Source of the DNA: Acidianus ambivalens
GTDB taxonomy: Archaea > Thermoproteota > Thermoprotei_A > Sulfolobales > Sulfolobaceae
Assembly (NCBI RefSeq): GCF_009729015.1
Contig: NZ_CP045482.1
Coordinates: 554,001 to 618,000, forward strand
Reading direction: 5' to 3'
Length of the DNA: 64,000 nt
The position numbers were made by a program, and so were the translations under genes. Below the pieces are notes generated by a model. It did no database searches. It saw only the letters and a program-made list of their open reading frames with translations, and was not told where the DNA came from. Shown here in pieces: positions 8,716-17,365 of this stretch (positions are counted from its first letter, which is position 1; each line of letters starts with the position of its first letter).

Positions 8716-8935
8716 TTATTTGCTCTCATTGCTTTTTACCGATCTTATTACATTAACGAAGAACGGCACGAAGTAAACATCTAATGCTATAAAGAGTAGT
8801 AATGAAAGTATTACAGTCCACTGGTAAGAAATTAAGGAGACTATTATTGAACCAATGACAGTAAAAACGTAGCTTGCTATTGAAGAAGTTACTGATATAG
8901 TTGAGCTGGTAGTTGCAAATATATCTTGAGGTATT
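8716..8935 (-). pseudogene. C-terminal remnant of an MFS-type transporter
   Basis: The minus strand stays open from about 8935 to the stop at 8716 and reads as the last two membrane helices of a major-facilitator transporter (for example SSIASYVFTVIGSIIVSLI, WTVILSLLLFIALDVYFVPF, then a basic tail). It has no start, and the rest of the gene is missing. The break coincides with the right end of the decayed TnpB element at 8952, which suggests insertion or deletion there. The family call rests on helix pattern only. Confidence 0.5.
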
Positions 8936-8951
8936 TACTTGTAGGTAGCAA

Positions 8952-9150
8952 CTGACTCCTCCCCGCCCTGGAAGGGTGAGGGTTCCCTCCTCATCGTTCT
9001 CACCATCAATTCGGATCTCATTTAGCAGTCGGGGTAGCCAGAGAGCCCCAGAAAGGGAACTTTCATCGCCGAGCTCTAGTCCCTTAAGAGATACTGGTTG
9101 CTCCTCTCACAGTCCCATTCAGCAAGGAGCGTCGTTAGCGTTACTGAAAG
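8952..9150 (-). mobile_element. Decayed right end of a TnpB-type (IS605/IS1341) element
   Basis: The minus strand ends in GGGAACCCTCACCC...GGGCGGGGAGGAGTCAG, matching the right-end signature GGGAACCCTCGCTGGCGGGGAGGAAGTCAG-type ends of the intact TnpB elements at 38-42 kb. Inside it a broken C-terminal TnpB coding stretch is readable with stops (SLKGLELGDESSLSG). A related relic lies at 54594-54755 (there SSFKGIELSYERSLLGS). Together these are two decayed copies of one TnpB subfamily. Confidence 0.6.
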
Positions 9151-9462
9151 ATTTTTAGAAAAAGAGATATTTAAACTTTAGTTATCCCAGCACTTGTGAG
9201 GGACGAGGCTTTCAATCTTTTGTAAAAAATTGTTAAATAATGGGAAAATACTAAAAGTTAATATTATTCCTAAAAGATGCCAAAGCAGGAAATGTCCAAC
9301 AGAATTTTTATTCTAATCAAAGTTAATTTATATTAGCTATCTTTTAGCTTTACTCTTAGTGAATTTCTTCTTTCTCATTGTAGTTTACTCAAAAGGCCAA
9401 GGAGATTTAATAATAAAGTTAAGAATAGAGAACACACGATACAAATAACATTAAAAAATAAT
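9151..9462. other. Intergenic DNA, nothing recognised
   Basis: About 310 bp of A/T-rich sequence between the TnpB relic and the CBS gene. No usable reading frame or repeat was found. Confidence 0.5.
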
Positions 9463-10425
9463 TTAGATTTGCTCAGCCTCTATTAGCGTTGTAGTTTCCT
9501 TTACCCCTGACATAGACGCTATTGAATTAATTACCGTAGTTCCTATTAAGTCCGGGTCTTCAACGTCTATTGTAACTAACAAATCGTATGGACCGTAAAC
9601 TATTGCAACGTCGTAAACTCTAGGAGTAGCCATTAGTGCTGCAACTAATCCCCTTATCTTAGATGGTTCAGCTTTAATTAGCACGTGAGCTCTAACCATT
9701 GTTGCGTAAAGCCTTACTAAGTCCCATTCAGTTATTATCCCGCGTAAGTTTGCAGCTTTAGGTTCTCCTTCGAAGAGTGGTACTGCTCCAACGTATTTTG
9801 ATACAATTAAGTCAGCTATGTCTTCTACCGAAGCGTCAATATCTTCGTAAACTAAGCTCTTAGAAGCGATGTCCGAAAGCTTTCCAGTAGTGTTTCCATC
9901 ATGAATTGCCTTAAGTACGTCTCTTAGAGAAACCATACCTATTACGTCAGATCCAGAAGTTATAGGTATGTGAGAAATTCCCAAGGATATCATGCTCTTT
10001 GCCGCATCCATTACCGTGGAATCTGAAGGTAATGTTAACACGTTTGTAGTACCTACGGAAATTGCTGGTATTGTAACTCTTGGAATAACTTTTGCTAAAT
10101 CTCTTTCAGTTACTATACCTTGTCCCTTAACAATTAAAGAACCTACACCGTATTTTAACATTATTTTTGCCGCAGTCCTGAAAGGAGTATCGGGATCTAC
10201 AGTTATTGCAGGCTTTGCGACGTCGGATAGTTTTTCCGTAGCCCAGTTCTGGTTATTAATTGCCTCCTTTACTATTGTCCTAGCAGAAACTACTCCTATA
10301 ATACTCCCTGCTACAGTTACTGGGACTCTCCTTATTCCAGAGGAAACCATTAATTCTGCCGCATCCTTTAACGTTGCATTTACGTCTAGTGTTTTAAGGT
10401 TTGAGGACATTATTGCCTTTAACAT
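9463..10425 (-). CDS. Four-CBS-domain protein with C-terminal AsnC/RAM ligand-binding domain
   Basis: 320 residues. Four CBS-type repeats fill about residues 1-235, each ending in the usual G(I/V)V(S/T)xRD-like strand (GVVSARTIVKEA, GIVTERDLAKVI, GMVSLRDVLKAI, GIITEWDLVRLY). From about residue 243 an AsnC/Lrp-type RAM domain follows (RAHVLIKAEPSKIRGLVAALMATPRVYDVAIVYGPYDLLVTIDV). There is no DNA-binding domain. CBS pairs bind adenosyl ligands and RAM domains bind small effectors, so a sensing role is likely; the target is unknown. Monocistronic. Confidence 0.85.
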   Translation of the reverse strand: MLKAIMSSNLKTLDVNATLKDAAELMVSSGIRRVPVTVAGSIIGVVSARTIVKEAINNQNWATEKLSDVAKPAITVDPDTPFRTAAKIMLKYGVGSLIVKGQGIVTERDLAKVIPRVTIPAISVGTTNVLTLPSDSTVMDAAKSMISLGISHIPITSGSDVIGMVSLRDVLKAIHDGNTTGKLSDIASKSLVYEDIDASVEDIADLIVSKYVGAVPLFEGEPKAANLRGIITEWDLVRLYATMVRAHVLIKAEPSKIRGLVAALMATPRVYDVAIVYGPYDLLVTIDVEDPDLIGTTVINSIASMSGVKETTTLIEAEQI

Positions 10426-10672
10426 TGCATTATTACTTTCTCTTTCTTAGAATTTAATCCTTTTATTCAAGATATTATATAAACATCCTGAAATATGTTA
10501 AAATGAGCTTTGAAGGAATAAATAGTGTAGATAGTGAAAATTATGTAAGATATAAGCTTATCTGAATTTATAATGATTATAATGATAAATATACCTACAA
10601 TTTTTTGAAATGGAATGCGTGTGCTTCCCGTGTGATGCCTAATGTTTTAAACTTGAAGAGACTCATACAGAT

Positions 10673-10765
10673 ATGAGAAGAGAAGAGATAGTTGACATAT
10701 TCAAGGGCAGAGCAGTGAGATTCTTAAAGGAGGCTTCCTTTCTGCTAATTCCTTCAACTCTTTAA
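10673..10765 (+). pseudogene. Short HEPN-like N-terminal relic
   Basis: An ATG opens a 30-residue frame (MRREEIVDIFKGRAVRFLKEASFLL) that resembles the first helix of Sulfolobales HEPN proteins and then stops. Nothing continues it in nearby frames. Too short for certainty. Confidence 0.3.
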
Positions 10766-10810
10766 GCAATGATAAGAGCTTGAAGACATAACTTTTAATA
10801 ATATTGAAAT

Positions 10811-10937
10811 TTTCCCAACTCTCCTATTATGCTTACCGGTTGTTTTCCGTTAATCAACATAAAGAGAACCTTAATTTCTTCCTCTCTATCGAACGGTTCA
10901 TCTGTAGGTTACCGAAGATAAATTTCATTGGTACCCA
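10811..10937 (-). pseudogene. N-terminal relic of an archaeal ATPase
   Basis: With one frameshift, the minus strand reads MKFIFGNL, then PTDEPFDREEEIKVLFMLI and NGKQPVSIIGELGK. This parallels the N-terminus of the ATPase at 3216-4342 (PTENPYGRDEEISTLIKLM, QPVSLVGPRRIGKT). It breaks off just where the P-loop should be. It shares ancestry with that gene but is a distinct, dead copy. Confidence 0.55.
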
Positions 10938-11069
10938 TGCTTAATTAACCAAGGACGAGAAGGATGAAAAGAATATGCTAAATAGTTAGTAGCAGAAGAA
11001 AGAAAAGAGGAGAAGAAGGAAAAATATATGAATAAAAAATTAATTAAGTTAATATCTCATGTATTCCTT

Positions 11070-12677
11070 TTAATAATAGATGTATGCAGGATATATTTGG
11101 GATAACGGAATTGCCACTATCCAACCGTAGGAGTTTGACAAGAACATTGTATTTCCAGCTATTACTGGGTTCATTATTCCCAACCTACCACCTATCCAGT
11201 AGAATGTTAGTATATCTCCATTCTTTGGATTAATTACGTAAACGTACTGTCCAGCAGATACCCACAGTAAGCCGTGATAATACGTTGGAGAACCTCTCGG
11301 TCCTCCAGGGAACTTTGGAGGAGTTTGCAAGCATGGCAATTTTGTAGACCATAATATCTTACCAGTCTTTATGCATATTGCATTAACTGTTCCTAAGGAT
11401 GGGTTACCGTCGTAAACTACATTCCCCACTATTAATGGCATTCCACCTTTATATGCAGGTGGTATTGGCCCTCTACCTGTGTTCACAGCCCATAGTGGTT
11501 TACCATTTGTAGCGTTTAATGCGAAAGTTACCATATCAACGTAACCATTAGAGAAGTTAGCAATGTCATTATCAACTACTATTCCTAATTGTTGGTCAAC
11601 TGCTGGAGCTACGTCTCCTAATCCCGTGTTAGCGCCTACATACGGTGCAGGCATTGTTGCGTTCCAAGCTTCATGGCCATTTAATCCGTTAACTGCTATT
11701 ATATAACCATAAGGTGGTGCAGTATAAGTAAAGCCAGCAATGAATAATGGAGTGCCGTTAGGCAAGACGTAATAATTAACACTTGCCATGTTTGCAATAA
11801 AGCCTGGGAAGTGGTCTACCCACAATGTTTGTCCAGTAGTTGCGTTAACTCCTACAAAACAGCCTCCACCGGTTACGTAAGCTAAAATTCCGTCATAAAT
11901 TGCTGGGGCCGGCATTGCTTCACCGTAAGTAAATCTCATCCACAACAGTTGACCATTAGTTGCGTTAAAAGCGTAAACTGCTCCGCATCTACCTCTGTGT
12001 ATCTTACAGTATTGGTGGTCTTCGAAGTGTACAAACTGTGAGAAGGTAAAGCATACTCCTCCAACTGAGACGTAAACTATACCGTGCCATACTACTGGGT
12101 TATTCATCGCGGGTCCTGCCAAGCCGTTAGCCATCCAAACTATTTTCCCTGTTACTGGGTTAATTGCCGTTATACTCCCAGGCATGCTATCCTCTGTTGC
12201 GTAAAGTAATCCACAAGCTAAAGTAACTCCTAGAGGTTCACCTACCATTTGAGTATAGTAAACTAATGCTCCTTTTACTCCAAGTTGTTGTGCCCAAGGT
12301 AATTTGCATGGAGGTGTTGATAGCGGAATTGCGACTCCACCTACGTAATTAAGTAATGGCAATTGCCAATCAACTCCCTCTATCAAGGCTTGGCAAGTAG
12401 TATTTACTACAGCATTATGGCATTGGTTTTCATTACTTACTGGCCAGACTGATGGAAAACCTAAGTTGCTGCATGTTGCGTTGCAAGGATAATAGACAAC
12501 GGTCAATATGTGAGGGAAATAAGTCCCGTTATACTCGGTATAAGTATAAACTATAGGTCCCTTAGGTTGTTGGTCTCCTTTATCTTGAGCTACAATGGTA
12601 GTAAAATTGAGGAAAGTCATTGCTGACAGAATTATTATACCTAATATGAAGAGTCCAACAAGGATTTTTAGGTTCAT
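11070..12677 (-). CDS. tth: Secreted PQQ-type beta-propeller protein, probable tetrathionate hydrolase
   Basis: 535 residues. An N-terminal hydrophobic signal/anchor (residues 4-30, LVGLFILGIIILSAMTFL) precedes an extracytoplasmic part. Early cysteines sit at 65, 69, 86 and 95. Repeated propeller strands of the ATxGxxLW type follow: NPVTGKIVWMA, NATNGQLLWMR, NATTGQTLWVD, NATNGKPLWAV, CIKTGKILWST and NPKNGDILTFY. Tetrathionate hydrolases of Acidianus and Acidithiobacillus are extracytoplasmic members of this fold that do not need PQQ. Length, topology and the sulfur-oxidation setting support that role, but a quinoprotein dehydrogenase is the alternative. Monocistronic. Confidence 0.7.
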   Translation of the reverse strand: MNLKILVGLFILGIIILSAMTFLNFTTIVAQDKGDQQPKGPIVYTYTEYNGTYFPHILTVVYYPCNATCSNLGFPSVWPVSNENQCHNAVVNTTCQALIEGVDWQLPLLNYVGGVAIPLSTPPCKLPWAQQLGVKGALVYYTQMVGEPLGVTLACGLLYATEDSMPGSITAINPVTGKIVWMANGLAGPAMNNPVVWHGIVYVSVGGVCFTFSQFVHFEDHQYCKIHRGRCGAVYAFNATNGQLLWMRFTYGEAMPAPAIYDGILAYVTGGGCFVGVNATTGQTLWVDHFPGFIANMASVNYYVLPNGTPLFIAGFTYTAPPYGYIIAVNGLNGHEAWNATMPAPYVGANTGLGDVAPAVDQQLGIVVDNDIANFSNGYVDMVTFALNATNGKPLWAVNTGRGPIPPAYKGGMPLIVGNVVYDGNPSLGTVNAICIKTGKILWSTKLPCLQTPPKFPGGPRGSPTYYHGLLWVSAGQYVYVINPKNGDILTFYWIGGRLGIMNPVIAGNTMFLSNSYGWIVAIPLSQIYPAYIYY

Positions 12678-12700
12678 TCTTCCTCATAAAGATCTTTGTC

Positions 12701-12720
12701 TATTTTTTATAAATATTTAA
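12701..12720 (-). promoter_or_regulatory. Promoter of the beta-propeller (tth-like) gene
   Basis: On the minus strand this block reads TTAAATATTTATAAAAAATA, a good archaeal TATA element 24-43 bp upstream of the ATG at 12677. A GAGGAAG ribosome-binding-like motif lies just before the ATG. The stretch 12721-12868 upstream holds no gene. Confidence 0.45.
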
Positions 12721-12868
12721 CTATCAATTTCTAAGAAAGTAAAATTTATATGATTCTTTTTTATCATTTTTTATAGTTTTTAGTTTAAAAAGAATGGCCT
12801 TAGGAACTAAATGTAGAGTAGAAGATACTGATATAAGATAACTAGTAAAAAGATATTAATTGAATTAT

Positions 12869-13240
12869 TTATTTAAATAAATCGTTTAGGATCTTTATTA
12901 TTTTATGAATATTATATGAGGCCTTTTTGACCTCGTTGTATGTTAGTTTCATTTCATGAAATCCGTAAATGTGTAAATACCATGCATCGCTCCAGATAGA
13001 GTACATTTCCGGGGAGATTGACATAGCTCCTTCAAAAAGTAAAGTTGAGGACCATCTTCCTAGGTTTTTTACTTTTTGTAGTACGTCTTGTATGTTTAAT
13101 GTTTTTGTTATGAGTTTTATTGCTTCTTCTGCAGCTTTGTAGTATTTTTCTGATGCTTGTACTGTGTCGCCTTTTTCTAACAGTTCATCAGCCTCTTTAA
13201 TCCAATTTAAGATTTGCAATTTCATCTGCGAGCTTGACAA
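12869..13240 (-). CDS. PaREP1-family protein
   Basis: 123 residues, helical, with the PaREP1 core EADELLEKGDTVQASEKYYKAAEEAIKLI near the N-terminus and a C-terminal GFHEMKLTYNEVKKASYNIHKIIKIL. PaREP1 proteins are HEPN-like, archaeal, of unknown function and often in clusters. The start (MSSSQMKL) lies inside the last codons of the neighbouring PaREP1 gene, overlap 44 bp. Codons for the core are identical to those of that neighbour over about 131 bp. Confidence 0.8.
   Translation of the reverse strand: MSSSQMKLQILNWIKEADELLEKGDTVQASEKYYKAAEEAIKLITKTLNIQDVLQKVKNLGRWSSTLLFEGAMSISPEMYSIWSDAWYLHIYGFHEMKLTYNEVKKASYNIHKIIKILNDLFK
13069..13199. repeat. Perfect ~131-bp duplication between adjacent PaREP1 genes, copy 1
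   Basis: The bases from 13069 to 13199 recur exactly at 13410-13540, 341 bp away. Both copies encode the PaREP1 core. The flanking gene parts differ strongly, so the identity is confined to this block. Confidence 0.9.
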
Positions 13241-13580
13241 GTTCTTTCACTTTTTCTGCTTCAATTATTAAGATGTTCTTAGGAAGACTTACAGTAAATA
13301 TTATTACAGCAGACTTCCATAATTCAATAATTCTATCGTTATTTAGTCTCTGTGAGATTTCAACTACAGCGTCGTGAAGAATTCCAAGGCTCCAATATCC
13401 CTCTTCCCTTACTTTTTGTAGTACGTCTTGTATGTTTAATGTTTTTGTTATGAGTTTTATTGCTTCTTCTGCAGCTTTGTAGTATTTTTCTGATGCTTGT
13501 ACTGTGTCGCCTTTTTCTAACAGTTCATCAGCCTCTTTAATTAACACATCTGAGGCTGATAAAAGATTAACGTTAGACAT
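13197..13580 (-). CDS. PaREP1-family protein
   Basis: 127 residues with the same core as the overlapping downstream gene (EADELLEKGDTVQASEKYYKAAEEAIKLI) but a different C-terminal half (SLPKNILIIEAEKVKELVKLADEIANL). Such paired PaREP1 genes with one shared and one divergent half also occur at 47.6-48.2 kb in this window. It may form hetero-oligomers with its partner; that is inference. Confidence 0.8.
   Translation of the reverse strand: MSNVNLLSASDVLIKEADELLEKGDTVQASEKYYKAAEEAIKLITKTLNIQDVLQKVREEGYWSLGILHDAVVEISQRLNNDRIIELWKSAVIIFTVSLPKNILIIEAEKVKELVKLADEIANLKLD
13410..13540. repeat. Perfect ~131-bp duplication between adjacent PaREP1 genes, copy 2
   Basis: Second copy of the block at 13069-13199, no mismatch seen by eye. 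It codes for the same residues in the upstream PaREP1 gene. Confidence 0.9.
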
Positions 13581-13658
13581 TATATATTATTCTGCATCTG
13601 AATAATATAAATTTGAACCCATGAGTAAGAATATAGTAAAAATAAATTCTAGCAAGCT

Positions 13659-14138
13659 CTATCCTTCATTGCTAGTCAGTATCCTTTCCATATTTTTTAC
13701 GAAATTCTCAACTAGTTCAATCGACGAATGTAAATCCTTCTCCGTCATGAAATTATCATAAAAATTAGAATGCAAACGTAAACAAGTTGACCACTCAGAT
13801 ATTAATTCCTTATCTCCGTTCATCTGTGAAATTATGTTACTCATTATTTCCTCCAATTGTCTATGCCTATAATGTTCCAGTCCTCTTTTTTCAGCGTAAG
13901 CCTTGACGATAGAGGCGCATGCTCCCCACGCTTTTTCTGAAGCTTGAATAAAGTCCTTGCTTTCTAGATACTTCCTTGCCTCTGCTAAAAGTTCCTCAGC
14001 TTTTTCCTTGTATAAACTATACCTAGTTTGAGGATCTAGGTCTTTAGAAAGCTTATCTATTAACAACACTTCTTCATCAATTCCTTTCTCTTTGGCTTCT
14101 TTCTTTATTGCATCTTCGATCTCCTTTGGTAATTGCAT
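13659..14138 (-). CDS. PaREP1-family protein with N-terminal extension
   Basis: 159 residues. The first ~45 (MQLPKEIEDAIKKEAKEKGIDEEVLLIDKLSKDLD) look like a small antitoxin-like helical module. The rest is PaREP1: EKAEELLAEARKYLESKDFIQASEKAWGACASIVKAYA. It lies 78 bp upstream of the two smaller PaREP1 genes, same strand, so the three may be co-transcribed. Function unknown. Confidence 0.8.
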   Translation of the reverse strand: MQLPKEIEDAIKKEAKEKGIDEEVLLIDKLSKDLDPQTRYSLYKEKAEELLAEARKYLESKDFIQASEKAWGACASIVKAYAEKRGLEHYRHRQLEEIMSNIISQMNGDKELISEWSTCLRLHSNFYDNFMTEKDLHSSIELVENFVKNMERILTSNEG

Positions 14139-14288
14139 ATATATGTTTCTCTTTTGTCGTGAATATATGCTTTTTCATTTAAATCTTGAATATATTGAAA
14201 TTTTATAATGTAAGTTAATTTCGTTTTATTAATCGACTAATAGAATACTTATACTAATATTTTTATTGTCAAGACATTATATCATCTT

Positions 14289-15194
14289 ATGAAATACGTG
14301 TTCGGACCTGTACCTTCAAGAAGGTTCGGCAGATCACTAGGCGTTAATGTAGTTCCGCTCAAGGTGTGCAATTGGAATTGCATATATTGTCAATTAGGTA
14401 GAACTACGACTTTCATAAACGAAGAAAGGAACTTTTTTGACGAGGAAGAAATTAAGAAAGAAATAGAAGAAGCTGTAAAGATCTTTGATTACGATTACTT
14501 AACTTTTATAGGTGACGGCGAGCCAACTCTTTACTCTAAGCTAGGAGAATTAGTTAGGTGGAGTAAGAAAATTCAAGATAAGAAAGTTGCAGTATTTACT
14601 AATGGAGGCAGGCTTTATGTGGATAAGGTTAGAAAGGACTTGAGTCCGGCAGACGTTGTTAAAGTTAGCACTGACGCAGGGGATGAGAGAACTTTTAGGA
14701 TAGTGGATAGGCCTCATAGAGAAATCACTTTTCCAAAATTCTTAGAAGGCCTACAAAAGTTTAGGGAAGAGTTCAGTGGAGAAATATGGGCAGAGGTAAT
14801 GCTAGTTAAGGGAATAAACGATAAAGAAGATGAGCTTGAAAAGATAGGTGAGGCCCTCGCCTCGTTTAATCCAGATAAAGTTCACATAATGGTTCCTACA
14901 AGGCCACCGGCAGAAAAATGGGCTTTGCCACCTTCAGCAGAGTCGCTAATCAAAGCAGGAAAGATAATCTCTAAGTACGTACGCGAAGTTTATATAATAG
15001 ATTACGTTGAGAGAGGAAAGTTTTACGTAGATCCTAAGAATCCTTTAGAAAGCTTACTTTTAACCTTAAAAATACAGCCAATGACTGAGGACGAAATAAG
15101 GGAAGTTTGCAAAGAACATAATATTGATTTGAAAGAGGTTATGAAAGTTGCAAAAGAGGTGGAATTTAATGGAATCAAATACTTCGTATATTGA
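14289..15194 (+). CDS. Radical SAM protein of the UPF0026-like group
   Basis: 301 residues. The cluster motif CNWNCIYC (Cys27, 31, 34) binds the 4Fe-4S/SAM centre. Other typical stretches are FGPVPSRRFGRSLGVNVVP at the N-terminus, FIGDGEPTLYSKLGEL, and KVSTDAG. The C-terminus has a helical TEDEIREVCKEHNIDLKEVMKVAKEVEF region. Members of this family are widespread but the reaction is unknown. The next gene overlaps it by 26 bp, so they form an operon. Confidence 0.85.
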   Translation: MKYVFGPVPSRRFGRSLGVNVVPLKVCNWNCIYCQLGRTTTFINEERNFFDEEEIKKEIEEAVKIFDYDYLTFIGDGEPTLYSKLGELVRWSKKIQDKKVAVFTNGGRLYVDKVRKDLSPADVVKVSTDAGDERTFRIVDRPHREITFPKFLEGLQKFREEFSGEIWAEVMLVKGINDKEDELEKIGEALASFNPDKVHIMVPTRPPAEKWALPPSAESLIKAGKIISKYVREVYIIDYVERGKFYVDPKNPLESLLLTLKIQPMTEDEIREVCKEHNIDLKEVMKVAKEVEFNGIKYFVY

Positions 15195-16062
15195 TTTAAG
15201 TAGAGGACTTCCTGATCCTAGAATAGTTAAATCCTTGGAAGAAATTATGAAGGAATTGAAAATAGAAACAGTAATGTTTGAAGGCATAATGAAAGGTTTT
15301 TACGACGCAGTCAAATACGTCATTAACTTGAGGGGAATTGATTTCAAGCCTCATTTTGCAACCTCTGTTATGGAGGTAACTAGACAAACTTTTGATGAAT
15401 GCAGAGCAGTTTCTGCAGAAGAACCTACTCACGATAGTGTAATAAGAGAAGATAAGGTTGTAACTTACGAAGGTTTAGTTGCAGAAGGAAAATGGGAATT
15501 TAAGGGAGATTGTTTTTACTTTGCTCCAGTAAATAATCCTACTGGAGTAGTTGCAGACTCTAAGATTTCAGAAGAGTTCCTTGAGGACAGCATTGAGAAA
15601 GGAGTTAAGATCGTGGAAGACGACGTTTACGGTTATTTCTCAAATTCTAAGGCTTTACTTGATAAGAATGTAGTGTATACTTCAAGTTTTACAAGAATAT
15701 TAGGCCCGGGACTAAGGGTAGCTTTTACAAATCGTAAATATTACGGCAAACCTTCATCAATTTCGCAGTACATTATATCCAGGCTTTACGAGATGGGCGA
15801 ATTGCAAAGGATTATTAAAGAGGAGAAGGAAGTTTATGAGAAAAGGTTAAACGAAGCCAAGGATTTCTTTTCCTCGTCTCTCTATAAAGTGCCACAAGGT
15901 GGAGTGTCGCTTTTACTTACCATTCCAAAGGAGAAATTTTTAGTCAAGGTAGCAGACGGTTCTAGGTATTTTAAGAGAAAAGAAGGTAGAGAGAATTTAT
16001 CTAGGCTAACTATAAGTAGATATTCTATTAGTGAGATAAGAGATAAGCTGTTTAAATATTGA
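15169..16062 (+). CDS. Aminotransferase-fold (class I/II-like) protein lacking the PLP lysine
   Basis: 297 residues from the ATG at 15169 (the upstream ATG at 15148 is less likely because it lies deeper in the radical SAM gene). Fold-type-I signatures are present: NNPTG (122-126), VEDDVYGYF (about 150-157) and the SSFTRILGPGLRVAF block. In active enzymes the last reads S-F-S-K, where Lys binds PLP; here Arg176 stands in its place. It is shorter than the usual ~390 residues, missing part of the N-terminal region. It may be a non-catalytic or re-purposed member working with the overlapping radical SAM protein. Confidence 0.7.
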   Translation: MESNTSYIDLSRGLPDPRIVKSLEEIMKELKIETVMFEGIMKGFYDAVKYVINLRGIDFKPHFATSVMEVTRQTFDECRAVSAEEPTHDSVIREDKVVTYEGLVAEGKWEFKGDCFYFAPVNNPTGVVADSKISEEFLEDSIEKGVKIVEDDVYGYFSNSKALLDKNVVYTSSFTRILGPGLRVAFTNRKYYGKPSSISQYIISRLYEMGELQRIIKEEKEVYEKRLNEAKDFFSSSLYKVPQGGVSLLLTIPKEKFLVKVADGSRYFKRKEGRENLSRLTISRYSISEIRDKLFKY

Positions 16063-16197
16063 TAAAATCATTATATGATAGTATTAATTTTAGTTATTTT
16101 CCTCATACGTACTTGTTGAGATACTTGAAACTCCTTAACATTATTAGCTGCCTGTAAGAACAGCAACTTATTTTAACTTTAATGAGAATATTTTTAT

Positions 16198-16410
16198 GTG
16201 TCTACAGTTTACAGTATACGGATACCAAAAAAGTTAAGGGAATTGATGAATTCGGTAAATGTTGATTGGCAAAAGGAGATAAGTAAGTACATAGAAGATA
16301 GAGTAAGGAAGGAGCTAATAAGAAAATATATAGAAGAAGGAAAGAAAAATTTAGCCAAAATGAAAAATATAGATAATTCGGATTTAATTAGAGAGAATAG
16401 AGAAGCTTGA
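16198..16410 (+). CDS. VapB-like small antitoxin, apparently without toxin
   Basis: 70 residues from a GTG. A beta strand (TVYSIRIPKKLRELMN) followed by charged helices fits a ribbon-helix-helix type antitoxin. No PIN or other toxin gene follows within 400 bp. It may be a solitary antitoxin or a relic of a pair. Confidence 0.55.
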   Translation: MSTVYSIRIPKKLRELMNSVNVDWQKEISKYIEDRVRKELIRKYIEEGKKNLAKMKNIDNSDLIRENREA

Positions 16411-16834
16411 TTTTTCTCTTTAGCAATAGTTTTAAGGTAGAGTAATTAAAATGGCAACAGAAGATAATAATGATTTCTTAGCATTTGGAATTTTCCTAAT
16501 AATCTTGAAGGATAGCGATATTTAATGGTGAGAAGAACGTTGTATTAGAGTAGTTAATAAATTCCTTTTATGTAAGACAATTTATGTTATTGCTATGAGC
16601 TCTACTGGTCATTTAAGAGAAATTACCTTCTATAAAGGGAGATGGGCTATTAATTACAGAGTTAAATTTAATAAATTACCATAAATCGAAGGACTGTGTT
16701 ATAATTTTAAGCAAAATTCATCTAATAAGCTAAATCGTCCAATAGTCTACCATATAAGCAAAATAATACATAATTCAAGGACATAAGTTAACAAAAATTA
16801 ACTTTAATTTATTCTTACTGTATCGTTAGCCTCT
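16411..16834. other. Intergenic DNA with only very short frames
   Basis: About 420 bp. Short ATG frames at 16451-16525 and 16594-16683 encode 24 and 29 residues (MATEDNNDFLAFGIFLIILK; MSSTGHLREITFYKGRW) without recognisable homology. One may be a toxin-gene remnant after the antitoxin-like gene. Confidence 0.35.
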
Positions 16835-17143
16835 TTAAGCCTTAACTTTTTCTTTCTGCATCAATAGTCCTCCAATTAAGCTTAGTAAGGAGAATTCAGT
16901 AGGGGTTGCTAATCCTAGTGCTCCGCCGGCAATTACGAAGTCTCTATCGTTCTTGTATTCTCCATATAGTGTCATTAATCCTGCAACGATGCCAAGTATT
17001 CCTAGGTAGATCATTACGCTTCCGCTTATTATGTTAAGTCCGTATATGTAGTGAGCTAATGGATTTCTGGTTGCAATGTCTACTATTCCAGCTATTAATG
17101 TTAATATTCCACCAATTGTTGCCAATACTTTCTCAACCACCAT
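16835..17143 (-). CDS. Small membrane protein, three to four helices
   Basis: 102 residues with hydrophobic segments at about 7-23, 32-60 and 72-94 (VLATIGGILTLIAGIVDIA, IYLGILGIVAGLMTLYG, FSLLSLIGGLLM). Small four-helix proteins of this kind are common in Sulfolobales; no function is known. Monocistronic, A/T-rich promoter upstream. Confidence 0.65.
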   Translation of the reverse strand: MVVEKVLATIGGILTLIAGIVDIATRNPLAHYIYGLNIISGSVMIYLGILGIVAGLMTLYGEYKNDRDFVIAGGALGLATPTEFSLLSLIGGLLMQKEKVKA

Positions 17144-17365
17144 TTTTTCTCACTAAGATAAGGTTCTCTTTAAGGGTATATAAATCCTTCCTTAATTTCC
17201 ATAATACATAAAAACTTTTTAAGTTATAGGAGAATAATATTATATATTAACCTTTAACACACTGTAACATTTTAGGTAAAAAGTTATCGTATTATGGAAA
17301 GTTTATTAGAGAAAGAAATTTATATAAGTATTTTTATGCTTCTCTTCCTATATAGAGAATAGGAG

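Noticed and set aside
9992..10450. A 152-codon plus-strand frame opposite the CBS/RAM gene
   Set aside because: It is antisense to a well-conserved gene and encodes no recognisable protein.
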